A DNA stretch of 64,000 nt from Symbiodinium sp. CCMP2592. Lineage: Eukaryota; Sar; Dinophyceae; Suessiales; Symbiodiniaceae. The position numbers were made by a program, and so were the translations under genes. Location of the stretch: positions 917,565-981,564 of the forward strand of contig CAJNDT010001269.1 of the NCBI GenBank assembly GCA_905221615.1. The letters are read 5' to 3'. The notes beneath the pieces were generated by a model, which saw nothing but the letters and a program-made list of their open reading frames with translations, was not told where the DNA came from and made no database searches. Numbering within the stretch: the first letter of the stretch is position 1; the number at the start of each line of letters is the position of its first letter. Of the stretch, positions 1 to 10,540 are shown piece by piece.

Positions 1-84
<84 letters not shown>
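1..84. repeat. (CT)n dinucleotide microsatellite
   Basis: An almost pure CT repeat, with one TTT interruption near base 14, runs from the window edge to base 84. It is cut by the window start, so its full length is unknown. It probably lies in an intron or upstream flank of the cysteine-rich gene that follows. Confidence 0.97.
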
Positions 85-86
<2 letters not shown>

Positions 87-239
87 GCCGGTAGACATGC
101 ATACATAGCTACATACATAAACAATCAAATACATATGTATATATATATATATATATATATAAATATAGATACACGGGTGTGTACATGCAAATATACTTGG
201 TACCCATAAAGACTCCATTCTGTCATGTCTAGAGTCTAG
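85..239. other. AT-rich non-coding stretch, probable intron
   Basis: Contains ACAT-rich sequence and a short (TA)n run around 137-161. No coding signal was seen. Because the coding repeat downstream starts in mid-domain, this is best read as part of an upstream intron. An AG at 238-239 or at 266-267 could be its acceptor. Confidence 0.5.
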
Positions 240-1143
240 TGGCACTGTATGGGAGCAAAAAGGTCAGGATCCAGGCGCCGACAAGGGATGGTGTGCGGAG
301 CCCTACTGCTTCGTGGATCCCTGCAACTTGGTCAGTCTTCGACATCCTCTTTACTTCTTGTGGTCTAATCTGCAAAATTTATACGTATTTATGACAGGAG
401 CCTGAAACAGTACAGTTTCTTCTCTCCGTCCGAAAAGGGACCCAGGCAACTGCGACTTGGATGTGCCGCCCACGCTGGCGAACAGCTACTTGCCCGATGC
501 CAGCTACCAGGGCAAAGGCCTGTGGTATTCCTACGTAACTTGCGGTGGCAAGGACTACTGGATGGATGCTGAGACTAAGAAGCAGAAGCAGGAGTCCACT
601 GGCGTTTGCGAGAAGAAGGTGGATGAGAAGAAGTGGGGCAAGAAGAGCTGCCGCTGCGTTGGCTACGATGGCACCCCAGGTACCGTCAACGTCACCATTG
701 ATAAGAAGGAGCTCAAGTATCCCGCCGACACCGGCGCCACCTGCGATTCTTGGGATGCCAAAAGGCACCCCGATTGTGCCGGTGATAAGCCAGCGGACTG
801 GTGCAAGCAAGAATGGTGCTATGTGGACCCCTGCGAGTGCGACTTGGATGTGCCGCCGAAGACCTCGTCTTACCTGCCCAGCGGCATGGTGAATGGCAAG
901 CCCGTGTACTTCTCCTATGCCACCTGTGGAACCAGCGATTCCTACTCCGCGTCGAATAAGGAGTCCTGTGTCTTCCAGAAGTCTCAGGACAACTGCACCA
1001 AGCTCGACAAATGCGCGTGGGACGGGAAGGTTTGCCTGGGCAAGGACATTATGAAGGCATGCTCGGCGCACAGTGGTGCAGGTACCATCAAGGCCGCTTT
1101 CGCGGTTGCTTTGGCCTTTACGACCGCCGTGATTGGGTTCTAA
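240..1143 (+). CDS. Cysteine-rich tandem-repeat protein with GPI-anchor-like C-terminus (3' part)
   Basis: I do not recognise a named gene. Two exons are visible: about 240-322 (5' limit uncertain, could be 268) and 446-1143, joined across an intron at 323-445. The protein shows at least two tandem modules built on the pattern WC..-(Y/W)C-(F/Y)-VDPC-x-CDLDVPP, then SYLP, then a (Y/F)-x-Y-x-TCG box. Cysteines are numerous and evenly spaced, as in disulphide-bonded secreted domains. The last ~20 residues are a hydrophobic Ala/Val/Phe tail ending at the TAA, preceded by small residues (SGAG), which resembles a GPI-attachment signal. An extracellular or surface protein is therefore inferred. The N-terminus and signal peptide lie outside the window. 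The upstream reading frame at 240-267 still resembles the module (V-W-E-Q-K), which is why the longer exon was preferred. Confidence 0.6.
323..445 (+). other. Spliceosomal intron, GC-AG, with direct repeat at both splice sites
   Basis: Joining 322 to 446 restores the module sequence VDPC-x-CDLDVPP exactly as in the second, uninterrupted module near 826-855. The donor is GC (ccct|gcaac) and the acceptor is cccag|gcaac, so the pentamer GCAAC occurs at both boundaries. GC (and GA) donors and AG|G acceptors are known features of dinoflagellate introns. The alternative GT a few bases downstream (330-331) would break the frame. Confidence 0.75.
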
Positions 1144-1529
1144 ACGGATCCTTCTCTTTAGCAGATCTGCGCGAGAGGGCTGGAAAAAGAATTGAAGAGC
1201 TGCTTTGGAGAAGTAGTGCCTGCTTGCCAGTCGTCAGCGCAATCTGCTGCGACTTTTTCTACACGCTTTGAGTTGCCAGGATGGTGGGCCTGAGTTTACC
1301 ACGCCAACCCACAGCCCTAAACATAATTTCACACTGCCAATATAACCTCTCCTGGCTTGTCGGCTTGTCCGCGAGAGTGAGCGCCCAAGCCTTAAAATGC
1401 TGGTCCTTTGAAGCGTGGACCGAGAGAGAGGCAGCGAGGCAGTCTCGTCTCGTGGCTTCTTTAAGGAACAACTCGTATACTGTAATAATCTGAATCACAA
1501 ACAAAACAAGAATAAAGTTACAATAGCCA
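1144..1529. other. 3' flank of the cysteine-rich gene
   Basis: No credible ORF, RNA gene or canonical AATAAA-type signal linked to the stop was recognised. It may hold the 3' untranslated region. Confidence 0.4.
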
Positions 1530-1925
1530 TATCTACAAAGATAGCCGTGATAAAGCCAAAGCGAAGAGTACGTACCAGCAGTAGGAGTAGTAGTTGTAGT
1601 CCTCGTCGTCGTTGTAGTAGTTAGTAGTAGCAGTAGCAGTAGAAGTAGCAGCAGTAGCAGTAGCAGCAGAACTACTACTGCTGCCGCTGCTGCGACTGCT
1701 GCTGCTACTCTGACTACTGCTTCTGCTCCTCCTCCTTCTCCTCCTGCTCCGGCTCCGGCTCCGGCTCCTGCTCCTGCTCCTCCTCCTCATCCTCCTCATC
1801 CTAGGACTACTACAACTGCAAGGGAGGCAACTACTACTTCTACTACGGCTACGGTTGTTGCTGCTACTGCGACTCCTATCACAATTACTTCTAGTAACTA
1901 CCGCTTCAGCAATTATCGCGGCGAC
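1530..1925. repeat. Imperfect trinucleotide repeat block
   Basis: Dominated by AGT/AGC, CTG, CTC and GGCTCC units, with (GTAGCA)n-like, (CTG)n and (CTCCGG)n sub-blocks. Ser/Arg-rich translations on the minus strand are an artefact of the repeat and are not annotated as a gene. Confidence 0.85.
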
Positions 1926-3450
1926 CACCACCACTCGGAAACCTCATTTCTCTCCTGGCCTGAACACGATGCCCATAAGTCGAAACCAGACTCTCTGCTG
2001 AAGCACGAGATCCCACAAGCCCCAGACCCGCACTGGACCCCAGAGTCCACTCTCAGACCTCTTAAACCAACACCCCTTGCCTCCCCGTTCCCAATCAGCC
2101 CATCCCAAGCTATTCAGACTGAGCTTGTAATTTCAATCAGTTGGGCACTCAAAAATTCGAAACCAACGCCGGCAAGACCCCTGCCCTGCCTGACCCTAGC
2201 CCTACAACCCTAACCTATGAGTTCCTATATAGAGGCTCTCGAAAAAATCCACCAAAAACAAGCCCAAGGAGCACCCCGAGTGCCTCGAGCGGAACATGGT
2301 CCGGACAGACTGCGCGGTCCAACCGTCAGCTTGGCGCCTTGAGTTCCACCTACGAGAGGTGCTGGCTTTTCGGGTGTACGTATTGGTTCTTCTGTTTGAG
2401 ATATGCTTCATTTCTTTTGGGGCTCAGGTTGAAATAAGCGCTCAAGGGTTTAAGATTGCAGTTTGGGTTTTGTCGGTTTAGTGTTCAGGTTTGTCGTGTG
2501 TAGGATTCAGACCTCAGGCGTCCTGGAGGGAAGAGTCCGTCGGTTTGGGGGTTTGGAGCACTGAGGGATTTTAAGGATAGGTGCAAAGTAGCGGGAATCC
2601 TTGCGCAGACTGTCTCACGGTACTGGGTAGAGGAGTTCTTGGGTGTTTCTGGTACACTGAACCCTGAAGCTGTGTTGATTGTCATGTGAGTTAATGCGGG
2701 TGCTTGTTGGCTTTGAGGAGAACCATAGGTTGCGGCGTGTAGGAAGCTGATATTGACGAACCTAGAGTGATCTCTGGAAAGTTGGAGCATGGGTTTAGGA
2801 TGGTTAGTGCTGGATCAGTTCTAGGCTTTGGGCATTGATAGGTCGTTTGCCACGCTTTAACAAACTCTCCCAAAGACAGGTTTTGCAGCAGGGTGTGGGG
2901 TTTGAGGCTTCTGGTTTGAAGGGGCCCAGGTGCAATTGGTTAGGTTGGAGGGATCTATATGGTGGTCATGTGGTGCTCTATTGGTCGCGCATTGCCAACT
3001 TGTCCATTGTCGGTGAGCAAGTGTTTATTAACCGGTACTAGCCCTATCTAGCCCTTAGACTATAACCCTTTTCGCAACAGTTGTAGTAGCCCTATGATCG
3101 GAACCCTGATAGCCGCTAACCCGTGCATCAGGGCTTGCTCGGTAGATGGATAATGAGTAGGAGCGGCGTTTTGCAGGGAATGGGGGTTTAGAAGCGGGCT
3201 GGGAAGAAAGACCGGCCGGCCTCTCGTCCCTAGACCCTGAACCGCAGATCTTAAACTTCCTCGCGAGCGCGCGCCGAAACAAAACTGTAATCCTAGACAG
3301 GCTCTTGCTGGCGCATATGCAGACCCATCTGCCACACCGGCAGTACGAGCTCGCTCGAGCACAGGACCGGCCACGAGCAATAAGGTCTCTATGTTTTGAA
3401 GCGTTGAAAGTAGGGTGTACATGTGTATGTATATATATATATATATGTAT
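1926..3450. other. Non-coding stretch, no gene seen
   Basis: Short unrelated ORFs only. It includes G/T-rich runs such as ggtttagtgttcagg around 2440-2560 that look like decayed TTTAGGG heptads, and a (TA)n run at about 3429-3447 directly before the inverted-repeat element. Confidence 0.5.
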
Positions 3451-5336
3451 GGTCACCCCCCCCGTTGACAGACCATGCCCTTTCAACTCAGTCGTAGTGC
3501 ATGGTCTGTGATCGGGGGGAGGGGGCAATCAGCTTTCAAAAACTCAATTCCAAAGTTTCCAAAATTCTCTCCCCTAACTTTCCAAAAATTCCAAAATTTC
3601 CAAAAAGTCCGCCCTTACGTTTTGGAAAAATTCTGTCCACTAGGTCGGGCCGTTTTGGAAATTTTGGAAATGTTGGAAATTTTGGAAATTTTGGAAATTT
3701 TGGAAGTTTTGGAAATGTTGGATTTTGGAATTTCTGGATCTCTTGGAATTGATTCTCAGGAGGGCTGATTGTGACCCATCCGATGACAGACCATGCACTA
3801 CGACTCACTTGCAAAGGCAAGGGCTGTCAGTACTCATGCCCATATTTAGACGAATATCTCTCTATCTATCTATATATACATATATGTATTGATACTCCTA
3901 CATATAGTAATTGCCATTGCTAGTACTGACATTGATCATTTGTTGAATGCTCAAGCCAATACCAGCTTTACTACTAATATTACACTTCTATCAAGCCTAG
4001 TACGAATATGCATAACACAAATACTAATATTGATTAGTATTGCTAGTAGTACTCCTACGCATATCAGTAACCATATTCATATTGATAATAGTGTATATTA
4101 ATACCAATAATAACACACACCTGTATGTACTGATGTACATAAGAATATGCATACAATTACATTGAAATACAAATCCTTTAACTCACTCATGTATTCAATT
4201 GTTAGTATTTCCACGTGATCAAGAGTAATACTAATACAAACATTCTTGCGAATGTAGATCATCAATAATATTATAGTACTAACGCTAATACTACTGCTAA
4301 TACTTAACACAATATTTATACTAACATCAATATGTACATATAGCTTTTCATACTCCTACGAATACGAATACGTAAACTCTTGTGCATTAACAGTCGTGCT
4401 ATCACCAACACTAATACGGATTTTGATAATCTGCTGAATATTCAAGAATGTCACTAGTATTACCAGCATGAACACTCACATTATGGCTAATACGAGTATA
4501 AATAGTCCTAATTCTAATAATATTGACATTTATGCTCCTACGAATACCAATAGTATATTCATATTGATATGAAAACTAATATCATTACTAATAGACACCT
4601 GCATATACGAATGTACATAAAATACATACCACTATCCTAAGAAAAAGATATATACATTAGTGCATTCATGTCTTAATGCTTTGGCATAGGCTTATACCCA
4701 TATACCAATGTAACAATATACTTCTCGCTGTTGTATGAACATACTATACTATACTAATATGTGACTATACAAATATACGACTACTGCAATATGCAAGAAT
4801 ACCGACATGACAAGTTCGTATACTAATATGCCAACATACTTATATACTTATAAATGATTAGACAGTACATGAATGTAGTACACATACTAGTATACTAATA
4901 TGCTAACGTACGAATACACTGGTCTGCTAATATACTCGTAAACTAATACACCAATATACTAGTGTATTCATACACCAGATGTACTGACATGTAAAATATG
5001 CCAGTATACAAGAATGCAAATAGTTTACTGTTCGAATACATTGATGTATTGATATACTAATCTGCTAATATACGAGACTATCAATATACTAGCATATCAA
5101 AACTAACTAGTTCTAATATTGATACTAATACTAGCACTTCTGCGAATACAAGCTGCTATTGAACCCCGCGTTAAGACTGATATTTATACTACTCGTAGCA
5201 GTGGTGCTGTATTACTGACATTGACACTGGCACTAGTGCTAACTCTAACACGAACATGAGCACTAACACTAATTTATAGTTGGCAATATTGATACGTATA
5301 CTTACAACAAACAATAGTACTAATATTAATAATAAT
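3451..5336 (-). mobile_element. Terminal-inverted-repeat element, copy A (truncated by LTR1)
   Basis: The start ggtcaccccccccgttgaca is the reverse complement of the right ends of copies B (36358) and C (40667). After the terminus come the foldback core, then ~1.4 kb of AT-rich sequence full of TACTAATAT-like motifs. This matches copy C in reverse complement up to the stretch caatagtactaatattaat, where LTR1 begins. It lacks about the last 180 bases present in C. No transposase ORF was seen, so it is probably non-autonomous. Confidence 0.75.
3466..3834. repeat. Foldback core of copy A
   Basis: Opposed arrays of TTTCCAAAA and TTTTGGAAA units surround a centre containing a tccactaggtcgggc-like sequence. 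On each side lies a small hairpin beginning or ending with GACAGACCATG. The inner hairpin (3782-3834) is a diverged reverse complement of the outer one (3466-3512), so the whole block can fold on itself. The same block recurs in B and C. Confidence 0.8.
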
Positions 5337-5784
5337 TGCGAACGGACTGCGATGCCTTGTCAAGTTCTAAGGTGTCACTATAAGAGCTGTGAGCAAGACC
5401 GTGTAGAGTGCAAGAGAAGGGGGCACGCTACGCTTCCCTCGACTCTAGGAGTAAGCTTGTGGTCGTGCTACGCACACCGCATCGCTTCTCCTTACCTTTC
5501 TATGTGACCGCCCACGCAACGTTTGGCTCAAGTCAATGCCCATAGCTAAGTGCTATATGTGTCTTCTATCCTGAGCAATCAGAGCTATCCCGTGCACAGA
5601 CGAACCGCCGCCGGCAGCGAGTGCAAAAGGAACGGCCGCCGGTTCTGCCTGCATAGGATTGCACGTGTGGAAGTGTGAGAGAGACAGGGTCCCAGTCTGT
5701 GGAGAGTGCAAGCCAGCCACACCTATATTCATTACAGCTCTGGTGGGGAGAGCAGCAACATCATCGAGATCAAAACCCCACGCA
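5337..5784 (+). repeat. LTR1, 5' long terminal repeat of unit 1
   Basis: Begins TGCGAACGG and ends CCCCACGCA, giving the usual TG...CA ends; 448 bases. The same sequence recurs at 34752-35181 and, partly hidden by the gap, at 15966-16313. The left boundary is the exact point where inverted-repeat copy A stops matching copy C. It contains a spliced-leader-like motif (5522-5532) and is followed directly by a candidate primer binding site. Confidence 0.93.
5511..5532 (+). promoter_or_regulatory. Spliced-leader-like motif in LTR1
   Basis: TTTGGCTCAAG at 5522-5532 is identical to the last 11 bases of the 22-nt dinoflagellate spliced leader; the 11 bases upstream match poorly. It recurs at 16051-16061 and 34920-34930. 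It could be a relic of a trans-spliced transcript fixed at the start of R. Confidence 0.45.
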
Positions 5785-5803
5785 GGTTATCAGCCGTACG
5801 CGG
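5785..5803 (+). promoter_or_regulatory. Candidate primer binding site of unit 1
   Basis: ggttatcagccgtacgcgg follows the LTR end directly and is conserved at 16314 after LTR2. Its start resembles the copia type of site that pairs with a tRNA anticodon-arm half rather than the CCA end. The tRNA partner was not identified. Confidence 0.35.
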
Positions 5804-5848
5804 CTCTGCCTTTCTGCAGCAACGACTACTTGATCTACTACGACCACA

Positions 5849-8800
5849 ATGAACTCGGGATCAAGCCAAGATACGACAATGACTTTCGGTGCCGATGTGG
5901 CAGCGCCAGCCGTTGGTGAGTCAACAGCTGATGACACAGTGGTGCAATCTGTTGATAGCTCCACGGAAGATGACAAAGGTCAATCTTCTGCGCTTGCCAT
6001 TGCAAAGGCAGTTCCCAAAGTGAAAGCAAAGAGTCTACCAAGAGCATCTACGCCTTCGCGTCCGACATCCACAGGTTCGAGGACGGGCAAGGCTCCAGAA
6101 CGACGAGCCGAAGCGTCTGGTTTTCAGGCACCTCGGACTACGTCCAGGGCCAAGGACAAGGGAGTGAAGACCTTGGAAAAGAAGTCGAGACCATCATCTT
6201 CGAGAAGCTCTTCAGCACGATCAAGGACTTCGGCTACTCGTGGGCGTGACAAGTCCATGACATGGAATCGGATGGTTACCAATCAACCACGCGATGCTGA
6301 CGATCTGGATATGACTCTGGACACTATTCCTGCACGTGGTGATGCGTCATCGGTGACCACGCCAGCCATAGCCGATGGTCCGAATGCCTATCAGGAACTG
6401 ACGATTTCGCAACAGTTCGAAGCATCGAACCTTGCGCAGCAGATGTACTATCGCAGTCAGATGCAAGAGTACGAAGGAGTTGTCCAGACCCTGATGGATA
6501 AGATCAAGGAGATGCAACAAGAAGATGAAGGATCTGGGATTCGCATCGAAGAATTGGAACGACAACGTGACCATGCATGCTTAGCCATGAGGCACATCAA
6601 CAATGTCAATCAGGAGATGAAGCGAGACTATGAAGCAGCTTTGTTTCGCATGGATGAACAGAACTCTGCTCAACAACGTCAAGCACACGCCGTTGCCGAG
6701 GAGTTGGCTCAGCAGCTACATGTGTTTCGCACGGAAGCAGCCACTAACTTTGTGCAGTTGGAGGCAAGAGCGCAAGGCGATGGTGAACTTATGGCACGTG
6801 AGTATGAGCATCTGACTCATGAACTTCATGAACAAGCCAGAGAGAACTTGTTCCTCCGGTCGAACACAGCAAGTTCGGAACAAGCCTTACAAGCAATGCA
6901 GGAACGATTCCACCTGGTCAAGAATCAGGAGTTGCGGGCCGTGAACGAGATCCAAGGGCTAGCTGGGAACAGCGCAGCCATTGATCAAGAACGACCTCGG
7001 CTTCGCGAACGTCTTGGTGAAGAGGAAGAGTACCGCAAAATGGCTGTGAGGAGGATGCAAGATGCAGAGGACCGACTTCATCAGAATGAAGATCATGCAA
7101 GGCGCGCATTGCCTACCTTGCACGACGAGCTGAGTGAACTCAGGAAAACACTCAAAGCACAAGAAGATCTTCAAGCGAGGACACGCAGCGAATTGGAGGC
7201 AGCACGGAACTCCAACTACCATGGCGGAGTGACACGGCCTTCGAGCATGCCCATGTCTTCGAGGACTACTGAGTCTGGCTGGGAGCACGTAGGAAAGGAA
7301 GTAGTGCCTGCATTTTCCGTAGGAGGTGAGGTACGATCCCCTGAAATACGGTCCCCAAGTCAAGTTAGTCCAGTCGCCAAAGAGAAGTTCGCATTCTCGG
7401 AATCGGGCAAGGACAAGAACCTTGCGATGGATGGAATTCCATCTACCGGTGGAAACTTCTTCACTGGCAGCATCAAAGGTGAGGTGAATAAATCCTATTC
7501 AATGCCAATCGTGGCGGATGCAATGCCCGAGCACTACGTGCCAGGTATTAGCAGCCCAGCACATGCGCGTTCCACGCCTAGTGCAGCCACTCTGTTTGGC
7601 ATACCAAGCGGATTTCATGGGCAAAGTGATGCGGCAGCCGTGCGTGATCGACAGCTACGTGAACTCTTGGAGGATCGCGGGATGTTGGGATCGAAGTCCA
7701 CAGCATCTGCCAGCTCCTCAAGACCTGTTGGTATCGACGGCATTATCGCATCTACGAAGGGCAACGACCTCATTGGTGCCCCTGTCGCCTATGACGATTC
7801 CATCCATGAGGCAAGGAGGCGTCAGATCGAGAAAGAGGTCGCGGAACGGTACGAAGAGAAGATTGCTGATCTGCGAAGCGAAGTACTCAAGGCCCAGAAA
7901 GCCGAACAGCGTCTCAGAGCTGATCGTGATGAGTGGAGATTATTTGCTGAAACGATTCAGGAAGACAATGGAGACGATGACGGTGATGAAGCTGGCGACG
8001 AGAACGGAGAGGGAGAGCATGATGAAGGAGCCGGCACGGGGTATGACCCTCCAGATCCGCCTGATGATGACGATGATGATAAGAAGAGAAGCGGTGGAGG
8101 CAAACCTGACCCGGATCCTGACCCTCATGCGCGTGATCCTGATGGAGACGCAGATCCTGAAGTCACAGAGGTGAGAATTTCCAGGAGGGAGGCCGATAAA
8201 GTGACCGTCCCTCCATGGCCTACTCTCACTCACCTCAACAACTGGCGATCCGTATGCACGGCGGATGTCTTAGGAGCATCAGCCGACCCAAATCATGAGG
8301 ACTGGATGTTATGGCTGGCTCCAGCGTTCAATCCATTCCCTGATGTCGAAGCACTGAACGATTCGGGACACAAGAAGTTCAAGAGCGTAGACGTCAAATT
8401 GGGGATCGCCATGGTCGCAATGCTACGCGCTGGTGGTGACAAATCTGCTGATCTGTACCTGGAGGTGAACCGGAAGGCCAACGATTACATCAGCAGGCCC
8501 GAAGGGAAGATCATCAAAGGACGACAAATCATTGCGATGATGTATGAAAGTTTTCGAACGCACGATCGTCTCGACATGATCATCACTCTCGAGTATCTGG
8601 TGAAGCTCCAGTACCAAGGCGACAACAAACTTCATACGTTCAAGCAGACGTGGTTGGAAGTTCTGGGACGGATGAGGCCAGAAGACATACCATCCAAAAC
8701 AGCTCTCCGTGATTGCTTGTACAGCAAGATCAAGGACTCGCCCGCAATGAAGATGGAGTTGGGCATGCACTACGAACACTTGCCCTACAATCATGAAGAC

Positions 8801-10540
8801 CGATCGTACGACAATCTGATGAAGATCATCGACCGTACCATCATGCGGAGACGAGAACAATCAAATCTCACTCAGACCCAAATTGGTTTGCGCCAGATGC
8901 TTGAGGGCAAGGATTTGCTTGCTGCACCGGCCAAGGTACCTGAGAAACCAACGCCTAACGCAGCTCCATCCGCAAAGGTCAAGGCTTCGCCGACCAAGCC
9001 GGATAAAGCAACACCTGTACTACCTCAAAGCAAAGCGAAGAGTCATGCGAAGACCAAGCCAAAGCCCAAGAAGAAGACGAGGAGTGAGTCAGCGGACAAC
9101 AGAGGCGACAAGAGCAAGAAGCAAATCCGCTGCAAGTTCCATTTCACAGATGCAGGGTGCCGAAATGGTGACAAGTGCCCATTCAGTCACTCGAAGAAGA
9201 CTCCAGAGCGACCCTTTACGCCGAGGACGAGAACTCCAAGTCCGTCTGGAGGAGGAGGAAATAGGATATGCTACTCTTTCAAGAACACAGGCTCGTGCTC
9301 AAGAGAGAATTGTCCTTTCAAGCATGAGGCAGCAGCTACCCCGGCTCCGGAACCAAAGGCAAAAGCTAAAGCCAAATCCGAAGCAAAGGCAGCTCCAGCG
9401 AAGCCGAATGCCAAGGCCAAGGCACTCCCTGCGGCACCCGCCATCAGATTGTGCCGAAGGTGGAATCCATCAGCCCCGGCTATATGGAAGCGATCTTCAA
9501 GACAAGATGAGGAAGAGTCAGATTGTCCATCCGTTGACAGCGACGCTGATTCGGATTGTTCAACTGACGACGAATCCTCGGGACCGACTACGTCGACCCG
9601 AAAAGAGATCAAGCGTAACGTGACATTCGCCGACGACGTGAAGTTCATTTCTTCGTGTCCTAGAAGATCGAAGAAGGACAAGGAGCGGAAGGTGAAGTAC
9701 GTCGACATGGAAGCGCTTGTCAACAATGAGGATCGCGCCGTGAATTTGGAATTCGCTAAGCACAAAGCGAGATTGAGGGCACAGATCATGAGAGACATGG
9801 TTGACGACGATGGTGATCAATGCGGAGATCGAGTTTCATTCGTACGAATCCCAGGAACGTCTCGGGTGGAAGAAGTTTCCTTCTACGACGGTGAGGATTC
9901 CATCGTTGAGCGTGAACTCGATGCTGCGCACAGCAAACGGATCATCAATCAAGGTGTATTCAAATGCATGGTTCAACCAGTCATCCTCAAGAAGAAGATC
10001 AAATTTCTCATGGACACTGGGTGTGGCCATGACCTCATATCTCAGAAGAAGATCGAGAAGCACAGTCTCGAGACACTCGTGACTCCAGAGCCCATATCAT
10101 TTCAGACAGCAAATGGAATCACCGATACCGATCTTGTGTCGAACTTCCAGACTGAGTCGTTCGAGGAACCGATCAACGCTTATGTGTTGGATGACACACC
10201 GTCGGTGCTTTCCATAGGTAAAAGATGCATGAACTTCAACTACGGGTTTGTGTGGCCACCCGGAAGGGAACCATTCATGATCAACCCGCAGGGCAAGAGA
10301 ATATCTCTGTTCGTGAACGGTGACATTCCGTACATTCGCGCCGGGAGTTCCAAGTCACTGGTTCATGATGATCCGGAGGCCAAAGCGATCACCGAAATCT
10401 TCAAGGGTGTGCTAACCGCGGGTGATGTTGACGTCAGTGTCGCAGCTGCCGCTGAAGCTGCACCGAGCGAAATTGAAGCAGAAGAAGAAGGTGACGATCA
10501 TGAACGACCTCCTGATCTGAACCCCAAGAACCTCCTATAG
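5849..10540 (+). CDS. Gag-protease polyprotein of unit 1
   Basis: A 1,563-residue protein. The ATG at 5849 lies 64 bases after LTR1 and has A at -3. In order: a Ser/Arg/Lys-rich N-terminus (to ~130); a long coiled coil (~185-480); a second charged helix (~650-700); an Asp/Pro-rich acidic hinge (~710-775); a helical capsid-like region (~790-1030); and a Lys/Ala/Pro-rich linker. Two CCCH zinc fingers follow: C1095-x8-C1104-x5-C1110-x3-H1114 and C1141-x8-C1150-x4-C1155-x3-H1159. Copia Gags usually carry a CCHC knuckle instead. The aspartic protease active site is D1389-T-G, in FLMDTGCGHDLIS. It ends at TAG 10540 and overlaps the integrase-RT frame by 25 bases. Gag packages element RNA; the protease cleaves the polyprotein. 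Confidence 0.9.
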   Translation: MNSGSSQDTTMTFGADVAAPAVGESTADDTVVQSVDSSTEDDKGQSSALAIAKAVPKVKAKSLPRASTPSRPTSTGSRTGKAPERRAEASGFQAPRTTSRAKDKGVKTLEKKSRPSSSRSSSARSRTSATRGRDKSMTWNRMVTNQPRDADDLDMTLDTIPARGDASSVTTPAIADGPNAYQELTISQQFEASNLAQQMYYRSQMQEYEGVVQTLMDKIKEMQQEDEGSGIRIEELERQRDHACLAMRHINNVNQEMKRDYEAALFRMDEQNSAQQRQAHAVAEELAQQLHVFRTEAATNFVQLEARAQGDGELMAREYEHLTHELHEQARENLFLRSNTASSEQALQAMQERFHLVKNQELRAVNEIQGLAGNSAAIDQERPRLRERLGEEEEYRKMAVRRMQDAEDRLHQNEDHARRALPTLHDELSELRKTLKAQEDLQARTRSELEAARNSNYHGGVTRPSSMPMSSRTTESGWEHVGKEVVPAFSVGGEVRSPEIRSPSQVSPVAKEKFAFSESGKDKNLAMDGIPSTGGNFFTGSIKGEVNKSYSMPIVADAMPEHYVPGISSPAHARSTPSAATLFGIPSGFHGQSDAAAVRDRQLRELLEDRGMLGSKSTASASSSRPVGIDGIIASTKGNDLIGAPVAYDDSIHEARRRQIEKEVAERYEEKIADLRSEVLKAQKAEQRLRADRDEWRLFAETIQEDNGDDDGDEAGDENGEGEHDEGAGTGYDPPDPPDDDDDDKKRSGGGKPDPDPDPHARDPDGDADPEVTEVRISRREADKVTVPPWPTLTHLNNWRSVCTADVLGASADPNHEDWMLWLAPAFNPFPDVEALNDSGHKKFKSVDVKLGIAMVAMLRAGGDKSADLYLEVNRKANDYISRPEGKIIKGRQIIAMMYESFRTHDRLDMIITLEYLVKLQYQGDNKLHTFKQTWLEVLGRMRPEDIPSKTALRDCLYSKIKDSPAMKMELGMHYEHLPYNHEDRSYDNLMKIIDRTIMRRREQSNLTQTQIGLRQMLEGKDLLAAPAKVPEKPTPNAAPSAKVKASPTKPDKATPVLPQSKAKSHAKTKPKPKKKTRSESADNRGDKSKKQIRCKFHFTDAGCRNGDKCPFSHSKKTPERPFTPRTRTPSPSGGGGNRICYSFKNTGSCSRENCPFKHEAAATPAPEPKAKAKAKSEAKAAPAKPNAKAKALPAAPAIRLCRRWNPSAPAIWKRSSRQDEEESDCPSVDSDADSDCSTDDESSGPTTSTRKEIKRNVTFADDVKFISSCPRRSKKDKERKVKYVDMEALVNNEDRAVNLEFAKHKARLRAQIMRDMVDDDGDQCGDRVSFVRIPGTSRVEEVSFYDGEDSIVERELDAAHSKRIINQGVFKCMVQPVILKKKIKFLMDTGCGHDLISQKKIEKHSLETLVTPEPISFQTANGITDTDLVSNFQTESFEEPINAYVLDDTPSVLSIGKRCMNFNYGFVWPPGREPFMINPQGKRISLFVNGDIPYIRAGSSKSLVHDDPEAKAITEIFKGVLTAGDVDVSVAAAAEAAPSEIEAEEEGDDHERPPDLNPKNLL

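Noticed and set aside
379..1071. Minus-strand 230-codon hydrophobic frame opposite the Cys-rich gene
   Set aside because: Shadow of the plus-strand coding exon; it crosses the intron and has no recognisable domain.
1533..1934. Minus-strand Arg/Ser-rich open frame like an SR protein
   Set aside because: It is the translation of trinucleotide repeats; no RRM or other domain, and similar low-complexity frames exist on the plus strand.
3451..3834. CRISPR-like array (short regular units)
   Set aside because: Units are 9 bases, contiguous, without unique spacers, and arranged as inverted arms; it is a foldback repeat.
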